Shown one piece after another: positions 40,820 to 47,952 of a stretch of 64,000 bases of DNA. Position numbers and translations under genes: made by a program. Position 1 is the stretch's first letter. Every line of letters begins with the position of its first letter. The notes below the pieces were generated by a model. It made no database searches and was not told where the DNA came from. It saw only the letters and a program-made list of their open reading frames with translations. This stretch comes from Gellertiella hungarica (GTDB lineage: Bacteria > Pseudomonadota > Alphaproteobacteria > Rhizobiales > Rhizobiaceae), in assembly GCF_014197145.1 (NCBI RefSeq), contig NZ_JACIEZ010000002.1, positions 310,001 through 374,000 of the forward strand. The letters run 5' to 3'.

Positions 40820-41619
40820 AATCTACTTTTCCCCGCGCTATGAGCTGTCTCTCCGTCTCCGAAGGAGGCTACGTCAACCACCCCAAGGATCCCGGAAAGG
40901 GCACCAACCGCGGTGTCACACAGGCCACTTACGATGCCTACCGGACGAAGAAGCACGTTGCCAAACGCGACATCCGCCTGATCACGGACGCGGAAGTCGC
41001 CGACATCTACCGCACGCTCTACGCCGACCCCATCCGCTACGACGATCTCCCGGCCGGAGTGGACTACGCCACCTTCGACGCGGCTGTAAACAGCGGTGTC
41101 AGCCGGGGCGCGAAGTGGCTCCAGTCGTCACTGGGTGTCACTTCCGATGGAAAAGTCGGCGACGGTACCGTAGCTGCCGCCGCGAAGGCCGACGCGATCA
41201 AGACCGTGAAGGCCATCTGCTCGAAGAGACTGTCGTTCCTGCGCGGCCTCGGAACCTTCAGCACTTTTGGTAAAGGGTGGACGTCGCGCGTCGCCCGTGT
41301 CGAGGCCGAGGGCGTTTCGATGGCCATGCAAGCCCGCGGCATCTCTAAGGCATCTCTACCGATTGCGCTGTCCTTGGAGTCTCGCCGAGCATCTGAAGAC
41401 AGTGCAGTGACGAATGGTGTCGCGAAGGCGACCGGCACGGCCGCAACGGGATCCGCTGCATCCACCGCGGTCTCGAATCTTTCAGACACCCAGCTAATCC
41501 TGATGGCAGTCGCCGCTGCCGCACTCGCTGGACTGGCGGTCTATCTCATTCACCGCAGCCGGATCCACCGCGAGAGGGCGGCTGCTTACGCCTCACTCGC
41601 GGAAGGAGCATCCGAATGA
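40816..41619 (+). CDS. Endolysin, glycoside hydrolase 108 with peptidoglycan-binding domain and C-terminal membrane helix
   Basis: 267 residues from GTG 40816. VSEGGYVNHPKDPGKGTNRG contains the catalytic Glu of GH108 (EGGY) and the GxTxxGVT-like loop; the PG_binding_3 region follows (FDAAVNSGVSRGAKWLQSSL, DGTVAAAAKADAIKTVKAIC). After residue 180 an Ala/Ser/Thr linker leads to a hydrophobic helix (LILMAVAAAALAGLAVYLI) and a basic tail, so the enzyme is probably membrane tethered. Cleaves the murein glycan strand. First gene of the lysis cassette. Confidence 0.88.
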   Translation: MKSTFPRAMSCLSVSEGGYVNHPKDPGKGTNRGVTQATYDAYRTKKHVAKRDIRLITDAEVADIYRTLYADPIRYDDLPAGVDYATFDAAVNSGVSRGAKWLQSSLGVTSDGKVGDGTVAAAAKADAIKTVKAICSKRLSFLRGLGTFSTFGKGWTSRVARVEAEGVSMAMQARGISKASLPIALSLESRRASEDSAVTNGVAKATGTAATGSAASTAVSNLSDTQLILMAVAAAALAGLAVYLIHRSRIHRERAAAYASLAEGASE

Positions 41620-41840
41620 ACGCACTTTACGGACCTCTCGTCACGATCCTCGCTATCATCATCCGTCACTCGCTAACCGCGGTCGGCACGGGCATCCTCT
41701 TCGAGAACATGACCGACACCGCGGTCGCCGACTTCACCACCCAGCTCGCGGGTGTCGTTGTCACGGTGGCGGGTATCGCTTGGTCGATCTACGAGAAGAG
41801 GAAGTCAGGACAGCTGTCAACGAAGAAGGGTTCCGAATGA
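41616..41840 (+). CDS. Holin-like membrane protein
   Basis: 74 residues, ATGA overlap with the endolysin. Two hydrophobic segments (LYGPLVTILAIIIRHSL with TAVGTGIL, and TTQLAGVVVTVAGIAWSIY) separated by a polar loop, then a Lys-rich C-terminus (EKRKSGQLSTKKGSE). Size, charge and position are those of class II holins. Family not identified. Confidence 0.7.
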   Translation: MNALYGPLVTILAIIIRHSLTAVGTGILFENMTDTAVADFTTQLAGVVVTVAGIAWSIYEKRKSGQLSTKKGSE

Positions 41841-42088
41841 TCACGCTCCTCATCTGGTTCACGTCGTCGATCGGGAAGACCGTCATGAAGTGGACGTCGT
41901 TCGCCGCGGTCGCCATCGCAGTCTACTGGAAAATCTACGCCGACGGTCAGGCTGCCGAACGTGCCAAGCAGGTAGCGAAGCAGATGGACGCCGTGCGCGA
42001 ACGGGAAAGGATTCGAGATGGGGTTTCGCAGATGCCTGATGCTGATGTTCGTCGCGAGCTTCGTGACTGGGTGCGCGACGACCGCTGA
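41837..42088 (+). CDS. Rz-like inner-membrane spanin
   Basis: 83 residues. N-terminal membrane segment (TSFAAVAIAVYWKIYADGQ after an amphipathic start) followed by a charged periplasmic helix (ERAKQVAKQMDAVRERERIR). Joined to the holin by ATGA. The Rz1-like lipoprotein gene starts inside it in another frame, the classic nested arrangement. Confidence 0.75.
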   Translation: MITLLIWFTSSIGKTVMKWTSFAAVAIAVYWKIYADGQAAERAKQVAKQMDAVRERERIRDGVSQMPDADVRRELRDWVRDDR

Positions 42089-42215
42089 CTGGTGCGCCGT
42101 CAATCGCCCGATCCGGCCGACCGCGGCCGATGTCGAGACGATGTCAGACGGAACGGCCCGGCAGCTGCTCGAGCATAACCGGACCGGTGCCGCGATGTGT
42201 GGTTGGAAGCCGTAA
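42018..42215 (+). CDS. Rz1-like outer-membrane spanin lipoprotein
   Basis: 65 residues in the +1 frame overlapping the Rz-like gene by 71 bp. Basic start (MGFRRC), hydrophobic core (LMLMFVASF) and a lipobox VTGC at residues 15-18, so it should be a lipoprotein of about 48 residues. Unlike lambda Rz1 it is not Pro-rich. Together with the i-spanin it would fuse inner and outer membranes at lysis. Confidence 0.75.
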   Translation: MGFRRCLMLMFVASFVTGCATTADWCAVNRPIRPTAADVETMSDGTARQLLEHNRTGAAMCGWKP

Positions 42216-42218
42216 ACG

Positions 42219-42247
42219 ACAAGGCCGGGAGATGATCCCGGCCTTGT
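42219..42247. terminator. Bidirectional terminator between lysis and right-arm genes
   Basis: ACAAGGCCGGGA-gatga-TCCCGGCCTTGT, a 12-bp perfect stem between convergent genes. Both sides lack long T runs but the stem is very stable. Confidence 0.8.
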
Positions 42248-42248
42248 G

Positions 42249-42479
42249 TTAAAGGAGCTGCCTCTGTCCGGCGAGTTCCCTTTGGATGTGTTCCTCGACG
42301 GAACCGGGGCGGCTCCAGTCAGGGCCAAGACCCTTCAGGAACTGTCTCTCGTCGCGGACGAGTTCGCCGCGTTGTTCATCCCACCGCCAGCGAACCCATT
42401 GGGGCTGGCGGGTGTTGGCGGAGGTCTGAGGCCGGGCGGATTCGTATCGCTGCTGCCGATCTTTCGACGTCGTTCTCAT
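42249..42479 (-). CDS. Small basic unknown protein
   Basis: 76 residues, rich in Arg and Gln (RQQRYESARPQTSANTRQPQ, WVRWRWDEQRGELVRDERQF). Start ATG 42479 overlaps the stop of the upstream HTH gene. Last gene of the right-arm minus run; unrecognised. Confidence 0.5.
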   Translation of the reverse strand: MRTTSKDRQQRYESARPQTSANTRQPQWVRWRWDEQRGELVRDERQFLKGLGPDWSRPGSVEEHIQRELAGQRQLL

Positions 42480-42733
42480 GCTGCGAGTCCTTCGACGAGC
42501 GCGGCGTGCCGACGGATCGCTTCGTCGGCCATTCGGTTCAGCTTCGTGAGACGATCCGGGCCGATGTGGCGACGGTTCTGGCCGCGCGACCAGTACGCTT
42601 TGAGCGTTCGCTCCGAGACACCGATAGCCGAAGCGGTCACCGCGTGGCTGATACCGCAGCGCCTCAGCGTCCTGACGACATCGCGGACGCGAACCGCGAT
42701 GTCGTCGTAAAGTTCATCTGACCTAGTATCCAT
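42476..42733 (-). CDS. Small helix-turn-helix protein
   Basis: 85 residues; ATG 42733 overlaps the exonuclease stop. HTH: RRCGISHAVTASAIGVSERT followed by LKAYWSRG, then a helical C-terminus (LTKLNRMADEAIRRHAALVE). Similar to small phage DNA-binding proteins that act as transcription regulators. A candidate for binding one of the recurrent operators. Confidence 0.65.
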   Translation of the reverse strand: MDTRSDELYDDIAVRVRDVVRTLRRCGISHAVTASAIGVSERTLKAYWSRGQNRRHIGPDRLTKLNRMADEAIRRHAALVEGLAA

Positions 42734-43374
42734 CACGCGGCCACCTTCTTCATTTCGGAAAGGCCAAGGTTGTCGAACGCGCGGCGAACGGCAGAGATCT
42801 GAGCGAGGCAGTCATCGACGGCGCGATGCAGGACACCTTTGTGCTGCACGCCGCCGAGATCGAGCACGGTTCGAGTATCGCGACCCGCGTTGTATGCCCA
42901 CGGCTTCTGCAGTCCGCATGCGGCGTACGCGTGATTCAGGATCGGCTGGTCGAAGTCCATGCCGTGCGACCACACTCGCGCGCTCGTCGTACCGCACTCG
43001 TCACCGGGAGCCGCCGTAGACATCCAGCTCGAAAGGGCAGTGAGTGCATCACGCAGATCCGCTTTACCGCCGAATGCTTCCGCTCTCGCTTCATCCGACT
43101 GCTGCTGCCACCATGCTTCCGTCTTCGGATCGACGAACAGGCCACGATCGACGCAGGTCTGAAGGTCGATGCGAGCGAAGAACTGAGTTTCAAGCGACAT
43201 CTCCTGATGTTCGAGCGAGAACGGCGCCCGCGGGTCGAAAGAGACGGCACCGATAGACAGGATCGCGCATCCCGCGCGTGTTCCGAGTGTCTCGATGTCG
43301 ATCATGAAATCCGTGGCGACAGAACGTCCGGAATGTATGGTGGCGTGAATGTCGCCAACAGTAAGCTGATACAT
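42733..43374 (-). CDS. DEDD-family 3'-5' exonuclease
   Basis: 213 residues from ATG 43374 with GAGGAGG upstream. Exonuclease motifs: DFMIDIETLGTRAGCAILSIG (Exo I, DxE), WSHGMDFDQPILNHAY (Exo II Asp) and LHRAVDDCLAQISAVRRA (Exo III H-x4-D). Belongs to the RNase T/Rv2179c-like (DUF5051) type common in phages. Probably trims 3' ends of DNA or RNA during phage replication. It lies downstream of one copy of the 62-bp hairpin repeat. Confidence 0.85.
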   Translation of the reverse strand: MYQLTVGDIHATIHSGRSVATDFMIDIETLGTRAGCAILSIGAVSFDPRAPFSLEHQEMSLETQFFARIDLQTCVDRGLFVDPKTEAWWQQQSDEARAEAFGGKADLRDALTALSSWMSTAAPGDECGTTSARVWSHGMDFDQPILNHAYAACGLQKPWAYNAGRDTRTVLDLGGVQHKGVLHRAVDDCLAQISAVRRAFDNLGLSEMKKVAA

Positions 43375-43400
43375 AGTAATCCTCCTCGTTTGGATAGCTC

Positions 43401-43462
43401 GGCTACCGCGACCCCCTCCTACTGGGGGTTTCGCCGCCAGCCACGGCGGCATCATCAGGCGG
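43401..43462. repeat. 62-bp double-hairpin repeat, copy A
   Basis: Differs from copy B (43833-43894) at one base. It has ACCCCC-tcctact-GGGGGT and GCCGCC-agccac-GGCGGC hairpins back to back, and it spans the stop of the upstream minus gene and the leader of the exonuclease gene. Confidence 0.8.
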
Positions 43463-43799
43463 ATTCGATGGACGGCATTCCCTTTTCTATGGCGGCATCA
43501 TCAAAGCGTGAAACGATCTCGCGGTTGAGTTCGGACCAGTCCACTTCGTACCGCCATGCGACATCCGCCGCGATTTCTTTAGCCGTCTCCTTCGCCCAGG
43601 CAGACCACTCAGGACAGTCCCAGTTAAGTCCATCCTCGTACTGGATGGCTTCGATCACGTCTTCCGGCCCGACCCATCCGAGCGCATGCGTACCGTAGGC
43701 ATCCGTTATAATGCCGAGCAGTGCTCCAGTAGGTGCGTGCCCTTCTTCTTCGATCGCGGCCTTCAGCTCGGCCAATGCTGCTTCCATCCTTGCACTCAT
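43455..43799 (-). CDS. Unknown acidic protein
   Basis: 114 residues, ATG 43799 with GGAGCG. Helical N-terminus (MEAALAELKAAIEEEGHAPT), Trp-rich middle (WVGPEDVIEAIQYEDGLNW, WDCPEWSAWAKETAKEIAAD). Enclosed between the two hairpin repeats. No known motif. Confidence 0.6.
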   Translation of the reverse strand: MSARMEAALAELKAAIEEEGHAPTGALLGIITDAYGTHALGWVGPEDVIEAIQYEDGLNWDCPEWSAWAKETAKEIAADVAWRYEVDWSELNREIVSRFDDAAIEKGMPSIESA

Positions 43800-43832
43800 A
43801 TCTGCGCTCCATCTTTATCTGTAAGCGGATTT

Positions 43833-43894
43833 GGCTACCGCGACCCCCTCCTACTGGGGGTTTCGCCGCCAGCCACGGCGGCCTCATCAGGCGG
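43833..43894. repeat. 62-bp double-hairpin repeat, copy B
   Basis: Same element as 43401-43462, here between the stop of 43896-44291 and the start of 43455-43799. On the minus strand it reads two GC hairpins separated by GAAA, like an RNA processing or attenuation element. Confidence 0.8.
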
Positions 43895-43895
43895 C

Positions 43896-44291
43896 TCAAA
43901 GCGTGACGTGTTCGCATTGGGTGTTAAGCTGGGCTTCAAAGATCTCGTCGTCCGTGAACGCGCTTCTCCAAAACTCGCTCTCACACCGACGAAGATGGCG
44001 CTGCCAAGCCATGCAGTGTTCCGCTGGCTTAAGCAGGACTGGCCCAAGGAGATCCGTATCTTCCGACAGCCACGCGGCTAAATCGCCATCGTAGGGACGT
44101 GCGCTGATGTAGACGTCGAGCGTGTGCTCGGTGGCCTCGTCGACCTCTGTGAGGTCGTAGATCCAGCCCGTGCGCTTCGTGGCGTCGTTCCTGAGCGTGC
44201 GGAACAGGGACATGACGATCTTGCCGCCATTCTGCCCTTCAGCCTGGCCGACGATCTCGCCCTCGCGATTGAATGCATATGCGTAGTACAT
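43896..44291 (-). CDS. Unknown protein
   Basis: 131 residues, ATG 44291 with GGGAGGAGG upstream. Begins MYYAYAFNREGEIVGQAEGQ, with LDVYISARPYDGDLAAWLSE and a Cys/His-containing C-terminus (AEHCMAWQRHLRRCESEFWR). No family known. Confidence 0.6.
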   Translation of the reverse strand: MYYAYAFNREGEIVGQAEGQNGGKIVMSLFRTLRNDATKRTGWIYDLTEVDEATEHTLDVYISARPYDGDLAAWLSEDTDLLGPVLLKPAEHCMAWQRHLRRCESEFWRSAFTDDEIFEAQLNTQCEHVTL

Positions 44292-44320
44292 GATATCCTC
44301 CTCCCTCTTCAGAGACCGCC

Positions 44321-44617
44321 TCAGGCGGCCTCCTCCTCGTCGATGGCAGCTTCCTGAACGATGATGCGACCGGTCACCGGAGCCTCGTCGCCTTCGCCTT
44401 CCTGCACTCGGAAGAGCCAGTCGCCTTCGCTCTTGCTGTACCCGGCGTATTCCTCTTCCCAGGTGTAAGTGGTGCCACCGATCTTTCCGAGTTCGGACAC
44501 GGCCGCGTCGATGGCGGCCTTCTTGTCGATGCCGCGGCCTTCCACGAATTCAATTCCCGTGGAGTCGTTGATGAGTACTACGGTAACGAGGGCGGTATTT
44601 TCGATTGCCTTAGACAT
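44321..44617 (-). CDS. Unknown acidic protein, first gene of the right-arm minus run
   Basis: 98 residues, ATG 44617 with AAGGAAG. Beta-rich opening (NTALVTVVLINDSTGIEFVE), later strongly acidic C-terminus (VQEAAIDEEEAA). The 236-bp region upstream (44618-44853) is A/T-rich and should hold its promoter. Function unknown; acidic small phage proteins often inhibit host enzymes, but nothing here proves that. Confidence 0.6.
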   Translation of the reverse strand: MSKAIENTALVTVVLINDSTGIEFVEGRGIDKKAAIDAAVSELGKIGGTTYTWEEEYAGYSKSEGDWLFRVQEGEGDEAPVTGRIIVQEAAIDEEEAA

Positions 44618-44853
44618 GTGAGCTTCCTTTTGCTTTGTCTTCCCGTCAGCTCGCTGCTGACAAAATAATGATGTGTACTTTTCACAAGCACCGCAACCCC
44701 CTATTTCAAAAAATCTATTGTCAACAATTAGTTAGCTAGAATTTCACGAGCGCCGTAAACATATTTTCACTGAGAATTTCGTGAAATCGTCGGCGGATTT
44801 GTCACTCGCGGCCGCCGGCGAGATCCTGAAAGTCGAATTCAGGAGGAGATCAC
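44618..44853. promoter_or_regulatory. Divergent promoter region with RBS hairpin before 44854
   Basis: A/T-rich spacer between divergent genes. Contains TTTCAC-N10-GTGAAA (44766-44787) and, before the plus-strand gene, TCCTGAA (44824-44830) pairing with TTCAGGA (44838-44844), which overlaps the AGGAGG ribosome site. The latter resembles the hairpin at 8723-8749. Confidence 0.55.
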
Positions 44854-45423
44854 ATGAGGAAATTCTTGAAACTGTTGCTCCAGGCGTTAGGCGAGACGCT
44901 TGAAGGCATTCTCGTCTTCTTCGGCTTCATGAAGAGACGTCCGCCGCAGGATCATCATGACGACCTGAGCAAGGCCGACGTCGCCGCCGCCGAAGCCGAG
45001 GCACGCTCGGACGCCGCAGCCGCCGATCTGCTGTCAGTCCTGCGCGCACCGGAGTCCGTCGTGCACGAGTACGCGATTTCACCCAGTGACACACGCGCGG
45101 CCATCGACCTGAGTCCGCTATCGCCGGAAGAGCAGGACTGGCTGCTCGGACTATCCGACGGCGACCTCGCGATGCTCGGGGCTTCAAGCGTGGAAGCGTG
45201 CAGGAAGTCACTCGACGCGAGGAAGGTGACGGTAAACATTCGGCGACTGCGGGAGCGACAGGAAGCCGATATGAAAAATCGGGCACCCCTTCTGCGGATC
45301 ACGTATCAAGATAGGGACGAAGACAAGTGGAGACACATCTCGGATGTGATCCGGGAGCGCTATCCTCACCTAGTCGGAGGTGGCGGCGGTGGACCGGTAC
45401 TGAAGCCGCGTTGCCGGGCATGA
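44854..45423 (+). CDS. Unknown protein with amphipathic N-terminus, moron-like
   Basis: 189 residues, isolated plus-strand gene in a minus-strand region, with its own leader and terminator. The N-terminus (MRKFLKLLLQALGETLEGIL, VFFGFMKRR) is hydrophobic and basic, likely membrane associated. An Ala/Asp-rich stretch follows, then PLSPEEQDWLLGLSDGDLAM and a Gly-run end. The isolated transcription unit suggests expression in the lysogen. Its 3' end overlaps 45370-45564 on the other strand. Confidence 0.6.
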   Translation: MRKFLKLLLQALGETLEGILVFFGFMKRRPPQDHHDDLSKADVAAAEAEARSDAAAADLLSVLRAPESVVHEYAISPSDTRAAIDLSPLSPEEQDWLLGLSDGDLAMLGASSVEACRKSLDARKVTVNIRRLRERQEADMKNRAPLLRITYQDRDEDKWRHISDVIRERYPHLVGGGGGGPVLKPRCRA

Positions 45424-45564
45424 CAACCGGAAGCCGCCAGGAGCGATCTGGCGGCTTTTGTATTCACGCATACGGATGGCCACGAAGAGCTGGGGTTCTT
45501 CATGCAGGATGTCGCCGAAGCGAGCGACCAGTCCTTCGTCACTGAGATCGAGTTGGTCGCTCAT
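45370..45564 (-). CDS. Small unknown protein overlapping the convergent gene
   Basis: 64 residues; ATG 45564 overlaps the stop of the upstream gene by ATGA, which supports translation. The first 40 residues (MSDQLDLSDEGLVARFGDIL, EEPQLFVAIRM) look like a real soluble protein, but the tail crosses the terminator and 54 bp of the convergent gene. Moderate confidence only. Confidence 0.45.
   Translation of the reverse strand: MSDQLDLSDEGLVARFGDILHEEPQLFVAIRMREYKSRQIAPGGFRLSCPATRLQYRSTAATSD
45432..45460 (+). terminator. Terminator after 44854-45423
   Basis: AGCCGCCAG-gagcgat-CTGGCGGCT followed by TTTG. Lies inside the convergent small gene. Confidence 0.75.
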
Positions 45565-45890
45565 GCCGTCGCTTTCTGGCTGCGCATGCGGTCGATGTGC
45601 GCCTGTCGCTGAGCCAGCGCAGTCTTCAGCCGACGGACCTCGGCTTCGAGCGATGCGACATGGCGAACCGCGCGGATGGCGACACGCCCCAGTTCGTCCG
45701 CGCGGCCCCTCGCTTCGTTGAGTTCACACGCATATTTGTAAGCCGCACGCTCCTCACGGCGCGCATCCGCGGCTTGGCGACCAGCCGCCGCCGCTTCCGC
45801 GAAAGACGAGACAAGGTAAGCTGCGATCAGACCGAGTTCGCCACCGGCTCGCATCGCCGGATCACGGCTGTCGAAAATCGTCATGCCCAT
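45561..45890 (-). CDS. Unknown helical coiled-coil protein
   Basis: 109 residues, ATG 45890 with GGAGGT upstream (an in-frame ATG follows six bases later). Ala/Arg-rich helices: LIAAYLVSSFAEAAAAGRQA, VASLEAEVRRLKTALAQRQA. The hydrophobic first helix may touch the membrane. Followed by an ATGA-coupled small gene. Unrecognised. Confidence 0.6.
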   Translation of the reverse strand: MGMTIFDSRDPAMRAGGELGLIAAYLVSSFAEAAAAGRQAADARREERAAYKYACELNEARGRADELGRVAIRAVRHVASLEAEVRRLKTALAQRQAHIDRMRSQKATA

Positions 45891-45984
45891 ACTCGATACC
45901 TCCTGAACAACGGAGGTGCATACGATCGGGACCGAGAGTCGACGTCAATCTCGCTGCGAGAAATATCTGAGGGCGGGGTTAACG

Positions 45985-46007
45985 TTTCACTGATTGATCA
46001 GTGGAAA
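45985..46007. promoter_or_regulatory. Inverted-repeat operator candidate (CACTG-N6-CAGTG, copy 3)
   Basis: TTTCACTG-attgat-CAGTGGAAA, directly after the stop of 46008-46472 and about 100 bp before the start of 45561-45890, in the right place for a promoter of the latter. Confidence 0.5.
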
Positions 46008-46472
46008 TCAGATGCAAGCGTACTGCTCGGAGGTATGACGGCAGCGGTCGCACATGCGATGCCCGGCATGCTCTGAGCGGATCGGACGGCGGCATGTGAT
46101 GCAAGGACGCGTCTTCACGGTGGTAGTATTGCTGGCAGTCCGCACGCCAAGGCGCGATGCCATTGTCTCGAGCGAGCGATGAGACCGTCCCGCGATCTCG
46201 ATGTCTCTCACCGGAACGCCCGCGGCGATCCCGGCGACGAGGAGCGCGAGTTCGGACTGACTCCAGGCGCGTGGGTTCGGGTGGTAGCTGGAGGACTTCC
46301 GTGGATGCTGCTTGTCGGTGAGCTTGAGACGGCAGGCGCGTGTCTGGATAGACGACGACGAGCGGTGAGGCAGCCAGATTTCGGTTGTCTTCTTTCCAGC
46401 TGCAAGCTGGTCACGAATGAGCTGATCTTCTTCTGCCGTCCACCTTCTATGTCCCGCTACCATCGTCTGCAT
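46008..46472 (-). CDS. GcrA/SANT-like double DNA-binding protein with Cys cluster
   Basis: 154 residues, ATG 46472 behind GGGAGCGG. Two similar helix-turn-helix units: RRWTAEEDQLIRDQLAAGKK ... IQTRACRLKL (residues 9-52) and RAWSQSELALLVAGIAAGVP ... LETMASRLGV (68-110). Each has the W-S/T-x-x-E...L pattern and a second helix ending in R-x-x-R-L-x-L as in GcrA and Myb/SANT domains. The C-terminus has CITCRRP and CDRC, a probable zinc finger. GcrA is the alphaproteobacterial regulator of GANTC-methylated promoters; the resemblance is by pattern and needs confirmation. Confidence 0.6.
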   Translation of the reverse strand: MQTMVAGHRRWTAEEDQLIRDQLAAGKKTTEIWLPHRSSSSIQTRACRLKLTDKQHPRKSSSYHPNPRAWSQSELALLVAGIAAGVPVRDIEIAGRSHRSLETMASRLGVRTASNTTTVKTRPCITCRRPIRSEHAGHRMCDRCRHTSEQYACI

Positions 46473-46531
46473 GTCGCCGCTCCCGTTTCAGGGAAATCAT
46501 GTGACGTCGCGCCGCCGGCCGCAACGCGGCC

Positions 46532-46807
46532 TCATCTTGGAAGAGATTGGTAGTCGAGCCTGTTGCCGTGCCGATTCTGACACCCAGTGCATCTCAGCGC
46601 CTTCTGGATATTGAACAGAGACACGGTGCCGCCGAGTTTCTTAGTCACTAGGTGACGGTTTACCTCCGCGCGGTGGCTACAGACTGGGCAGGTGGCGACG
46701 AGGATGCACCAGCTCGGGAGATCGGCGAGCACGACGTCGGTGATCGGCAGCGCCTTCGGCGACGTCCGGGAGTGAGGAATCAGGTCAATGGAACGGCGGT
46801 GCTGCAT
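46532..46807 (-). CDS. Small protein with CxxC pairs
   Basis: 91 residues. CPVCSHR near residue 40 and CTGC near 73, with RHLVTKKLGGTVSLFNIQKA between, suggest a zinc ribbon. ATG 46807 has no good ribosome site, so the true start may differ. It lies between the GcrA-like gene and the methyltransferase on the same strand. Function unknown. Confidence 0.5.
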   Translation of the reverse strand: MQHRRSIDLIPHSRTSPKALPITDVVLADLPSWCILVATCPVCSHRAEVNRHLVTKKLGGTVSLFNIQKALRCTGCQNRHGNRLDYQSLPR

Positions 46808-46856
46808 GCCGCGTATGAGAACAGAACAAGAACGTTCTTGTCAACATTTGTCAGGC

Positions 46857-47816
46857 CTACTCGGCGGCAGCAAGATCCGAAAGCGACTTGGCTTCCTGCG
46901 CCTTCAGCGCCGCCATCAGCCTGTGGCCTACCCATTCGGCGACCGGCGGCGTTACCGAGTTGCCTACGGCGTGGTAGCGCAGACTGTCGATCTTGTCGGC
47001 CTGCCGCTCGTCGAAATGACGCGGCCGCGTCCAGTCGGCCGGAAAGCCCTGCGCGAGTTCTGTCTCCGTCGGCAGGAACCGCCGGACCCGGCCGTCTGGG
47101 TACCAGACGTAGTTCCGCGACCAGTCCGTTCCCGTGTGCCGGGCAGACTCGGCGTAGATGCAGTGAGCAATCGACTTTACGAGGGGTCCCCGCTCAGGAT
47201 CTCCAAGGATTGTCTGAAAGAGGGAGGGAGATTTCTTCCCATCCTGTCGACGCGGCGCAGGATCCCAGTCGCCGCGTTCGGGCTCAAAAAGTACTTCTGC
47301 TGGACTTCCCCAGCCTCGATGCATGGCAACAATGTAGACTCGACGGCGCTGTTGGGGGACTCCGAAGAACTTACTGTCAAGCACACGCCACGCGACGTCA
47401 TACCCGCACTCGTCCAGCGCCTGGAGAACGATTGCGAAGTCTCTTCCTCCGTGGGAACTGAGAAGGCCGTGGACGTTTTCGAGGATAATTCCCCTCGGGT
47501 TGCGCGCTCGTACGAGACGCATAAAGTCGTGAAAGAGTCCAGATTGTGCCCCTCGAAGCCCAGATCTTGGCCCCATGCGCGCAAGGCTGAGATCCTGGCA
47601 GGGGAACCCGGCTGCCCAAACGTCAGATTCAGGGATTTTTGCGTCATCGAGAGTCCTGATGTCCTTGTCGAGAGGAAGTCCCGGCCAGTGCTGCTCGAGG
47701 ATCTCCCTGCAGAACGGCTTCACTTCGCACTGGAAGACGACCTTGAAGCCCGCACGCTCCAGCCCGAGGTCCAGTCCCCCGATACCACTGAAGAATGACG
47801 CGACTTTATAGCTCAA
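46857..47816 (-). CDS. C5 cytosine DNA methyltransferase
   Basis: 319 residues from TTG 47816 (AGGTG upstream). All key motifs are present: I FFSGIGGLDLGLERAGF (residues 8-24), IV GFPCQDLS with the catalytic Cys near 73, VI ILENVHG, VIII QQRRRVYIVA, the short target-recognition region, and IX/X RFLPTETELAQGFP and AVGNSVTPPVAEW. Uses SAM to methylate cytosine C5; target site cannot be read from sequence. It is divergent from an HNH endonuclease gene, so the pair may be a restriction-modification unit, or it may protect phage DNA alone. Confidence 0.93.
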   Translation of the reverse strand: MSYKVASFFSGIGGLDLGLERAGFKVVFQCEVKPFCREILEQHWPGLPLDKDIRTLDDAKIPESDVWAAGFPCQDLSLARMGPRSGLRGAQSGLFHDFMRLVRARNPRGIILENVHGLLSSHGGRDFAIVLQALDECGYDVAWRVLDSKFFGVPQQRRRVYIVAMHRGWGSPAEVLFEPERGDWDPAPRRQDGKKSPSLFQTILGDPERGPLVKSIAHCIYAESARHTGTDWSRNYVWYPDGRVRRFLPTETELAQGFPADWTRPRHFDERQADKIDSLRYHAVGNSVTPPVAEWVGHRLMAALKAQEAKSLSDLAAAE

Positions 47817-47952
47817 GGAGGCACCTAATAAATGCGGAACAGAATGAGAACGGCTTAAGCTTAAAAGCCGATTCCGTCAATGGTGATCAGACACTCGAAA
47901 TGTGTCAGTGTCTACGCCATCGTGGGCGATTCGATGGGGATAAGGGAAATAG
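47817..47952. promoter_or_regulatory. Divergent control region of methyltransferase and HNH gene
   Basis: Contains the palindrome CGGCTT-N8-AAGCCG (47854-47873) and nested inverted repeats AGACACT (47889-47895)/AGTGTCT (47907-47913) and GACAC/GTGTC. Such arrangement fits joint regulation of a restriction-modification pair. Confidence 0.6.

Noticed and set aside
434-44728. TTGTCAACAATTA occurring at 434-446 and 44716-44728
   Set aside because: Several exact 13-mer pairs are expected by chance in 49 kb, and these lie in A/T-rich spacers; not strong enough without more copies.
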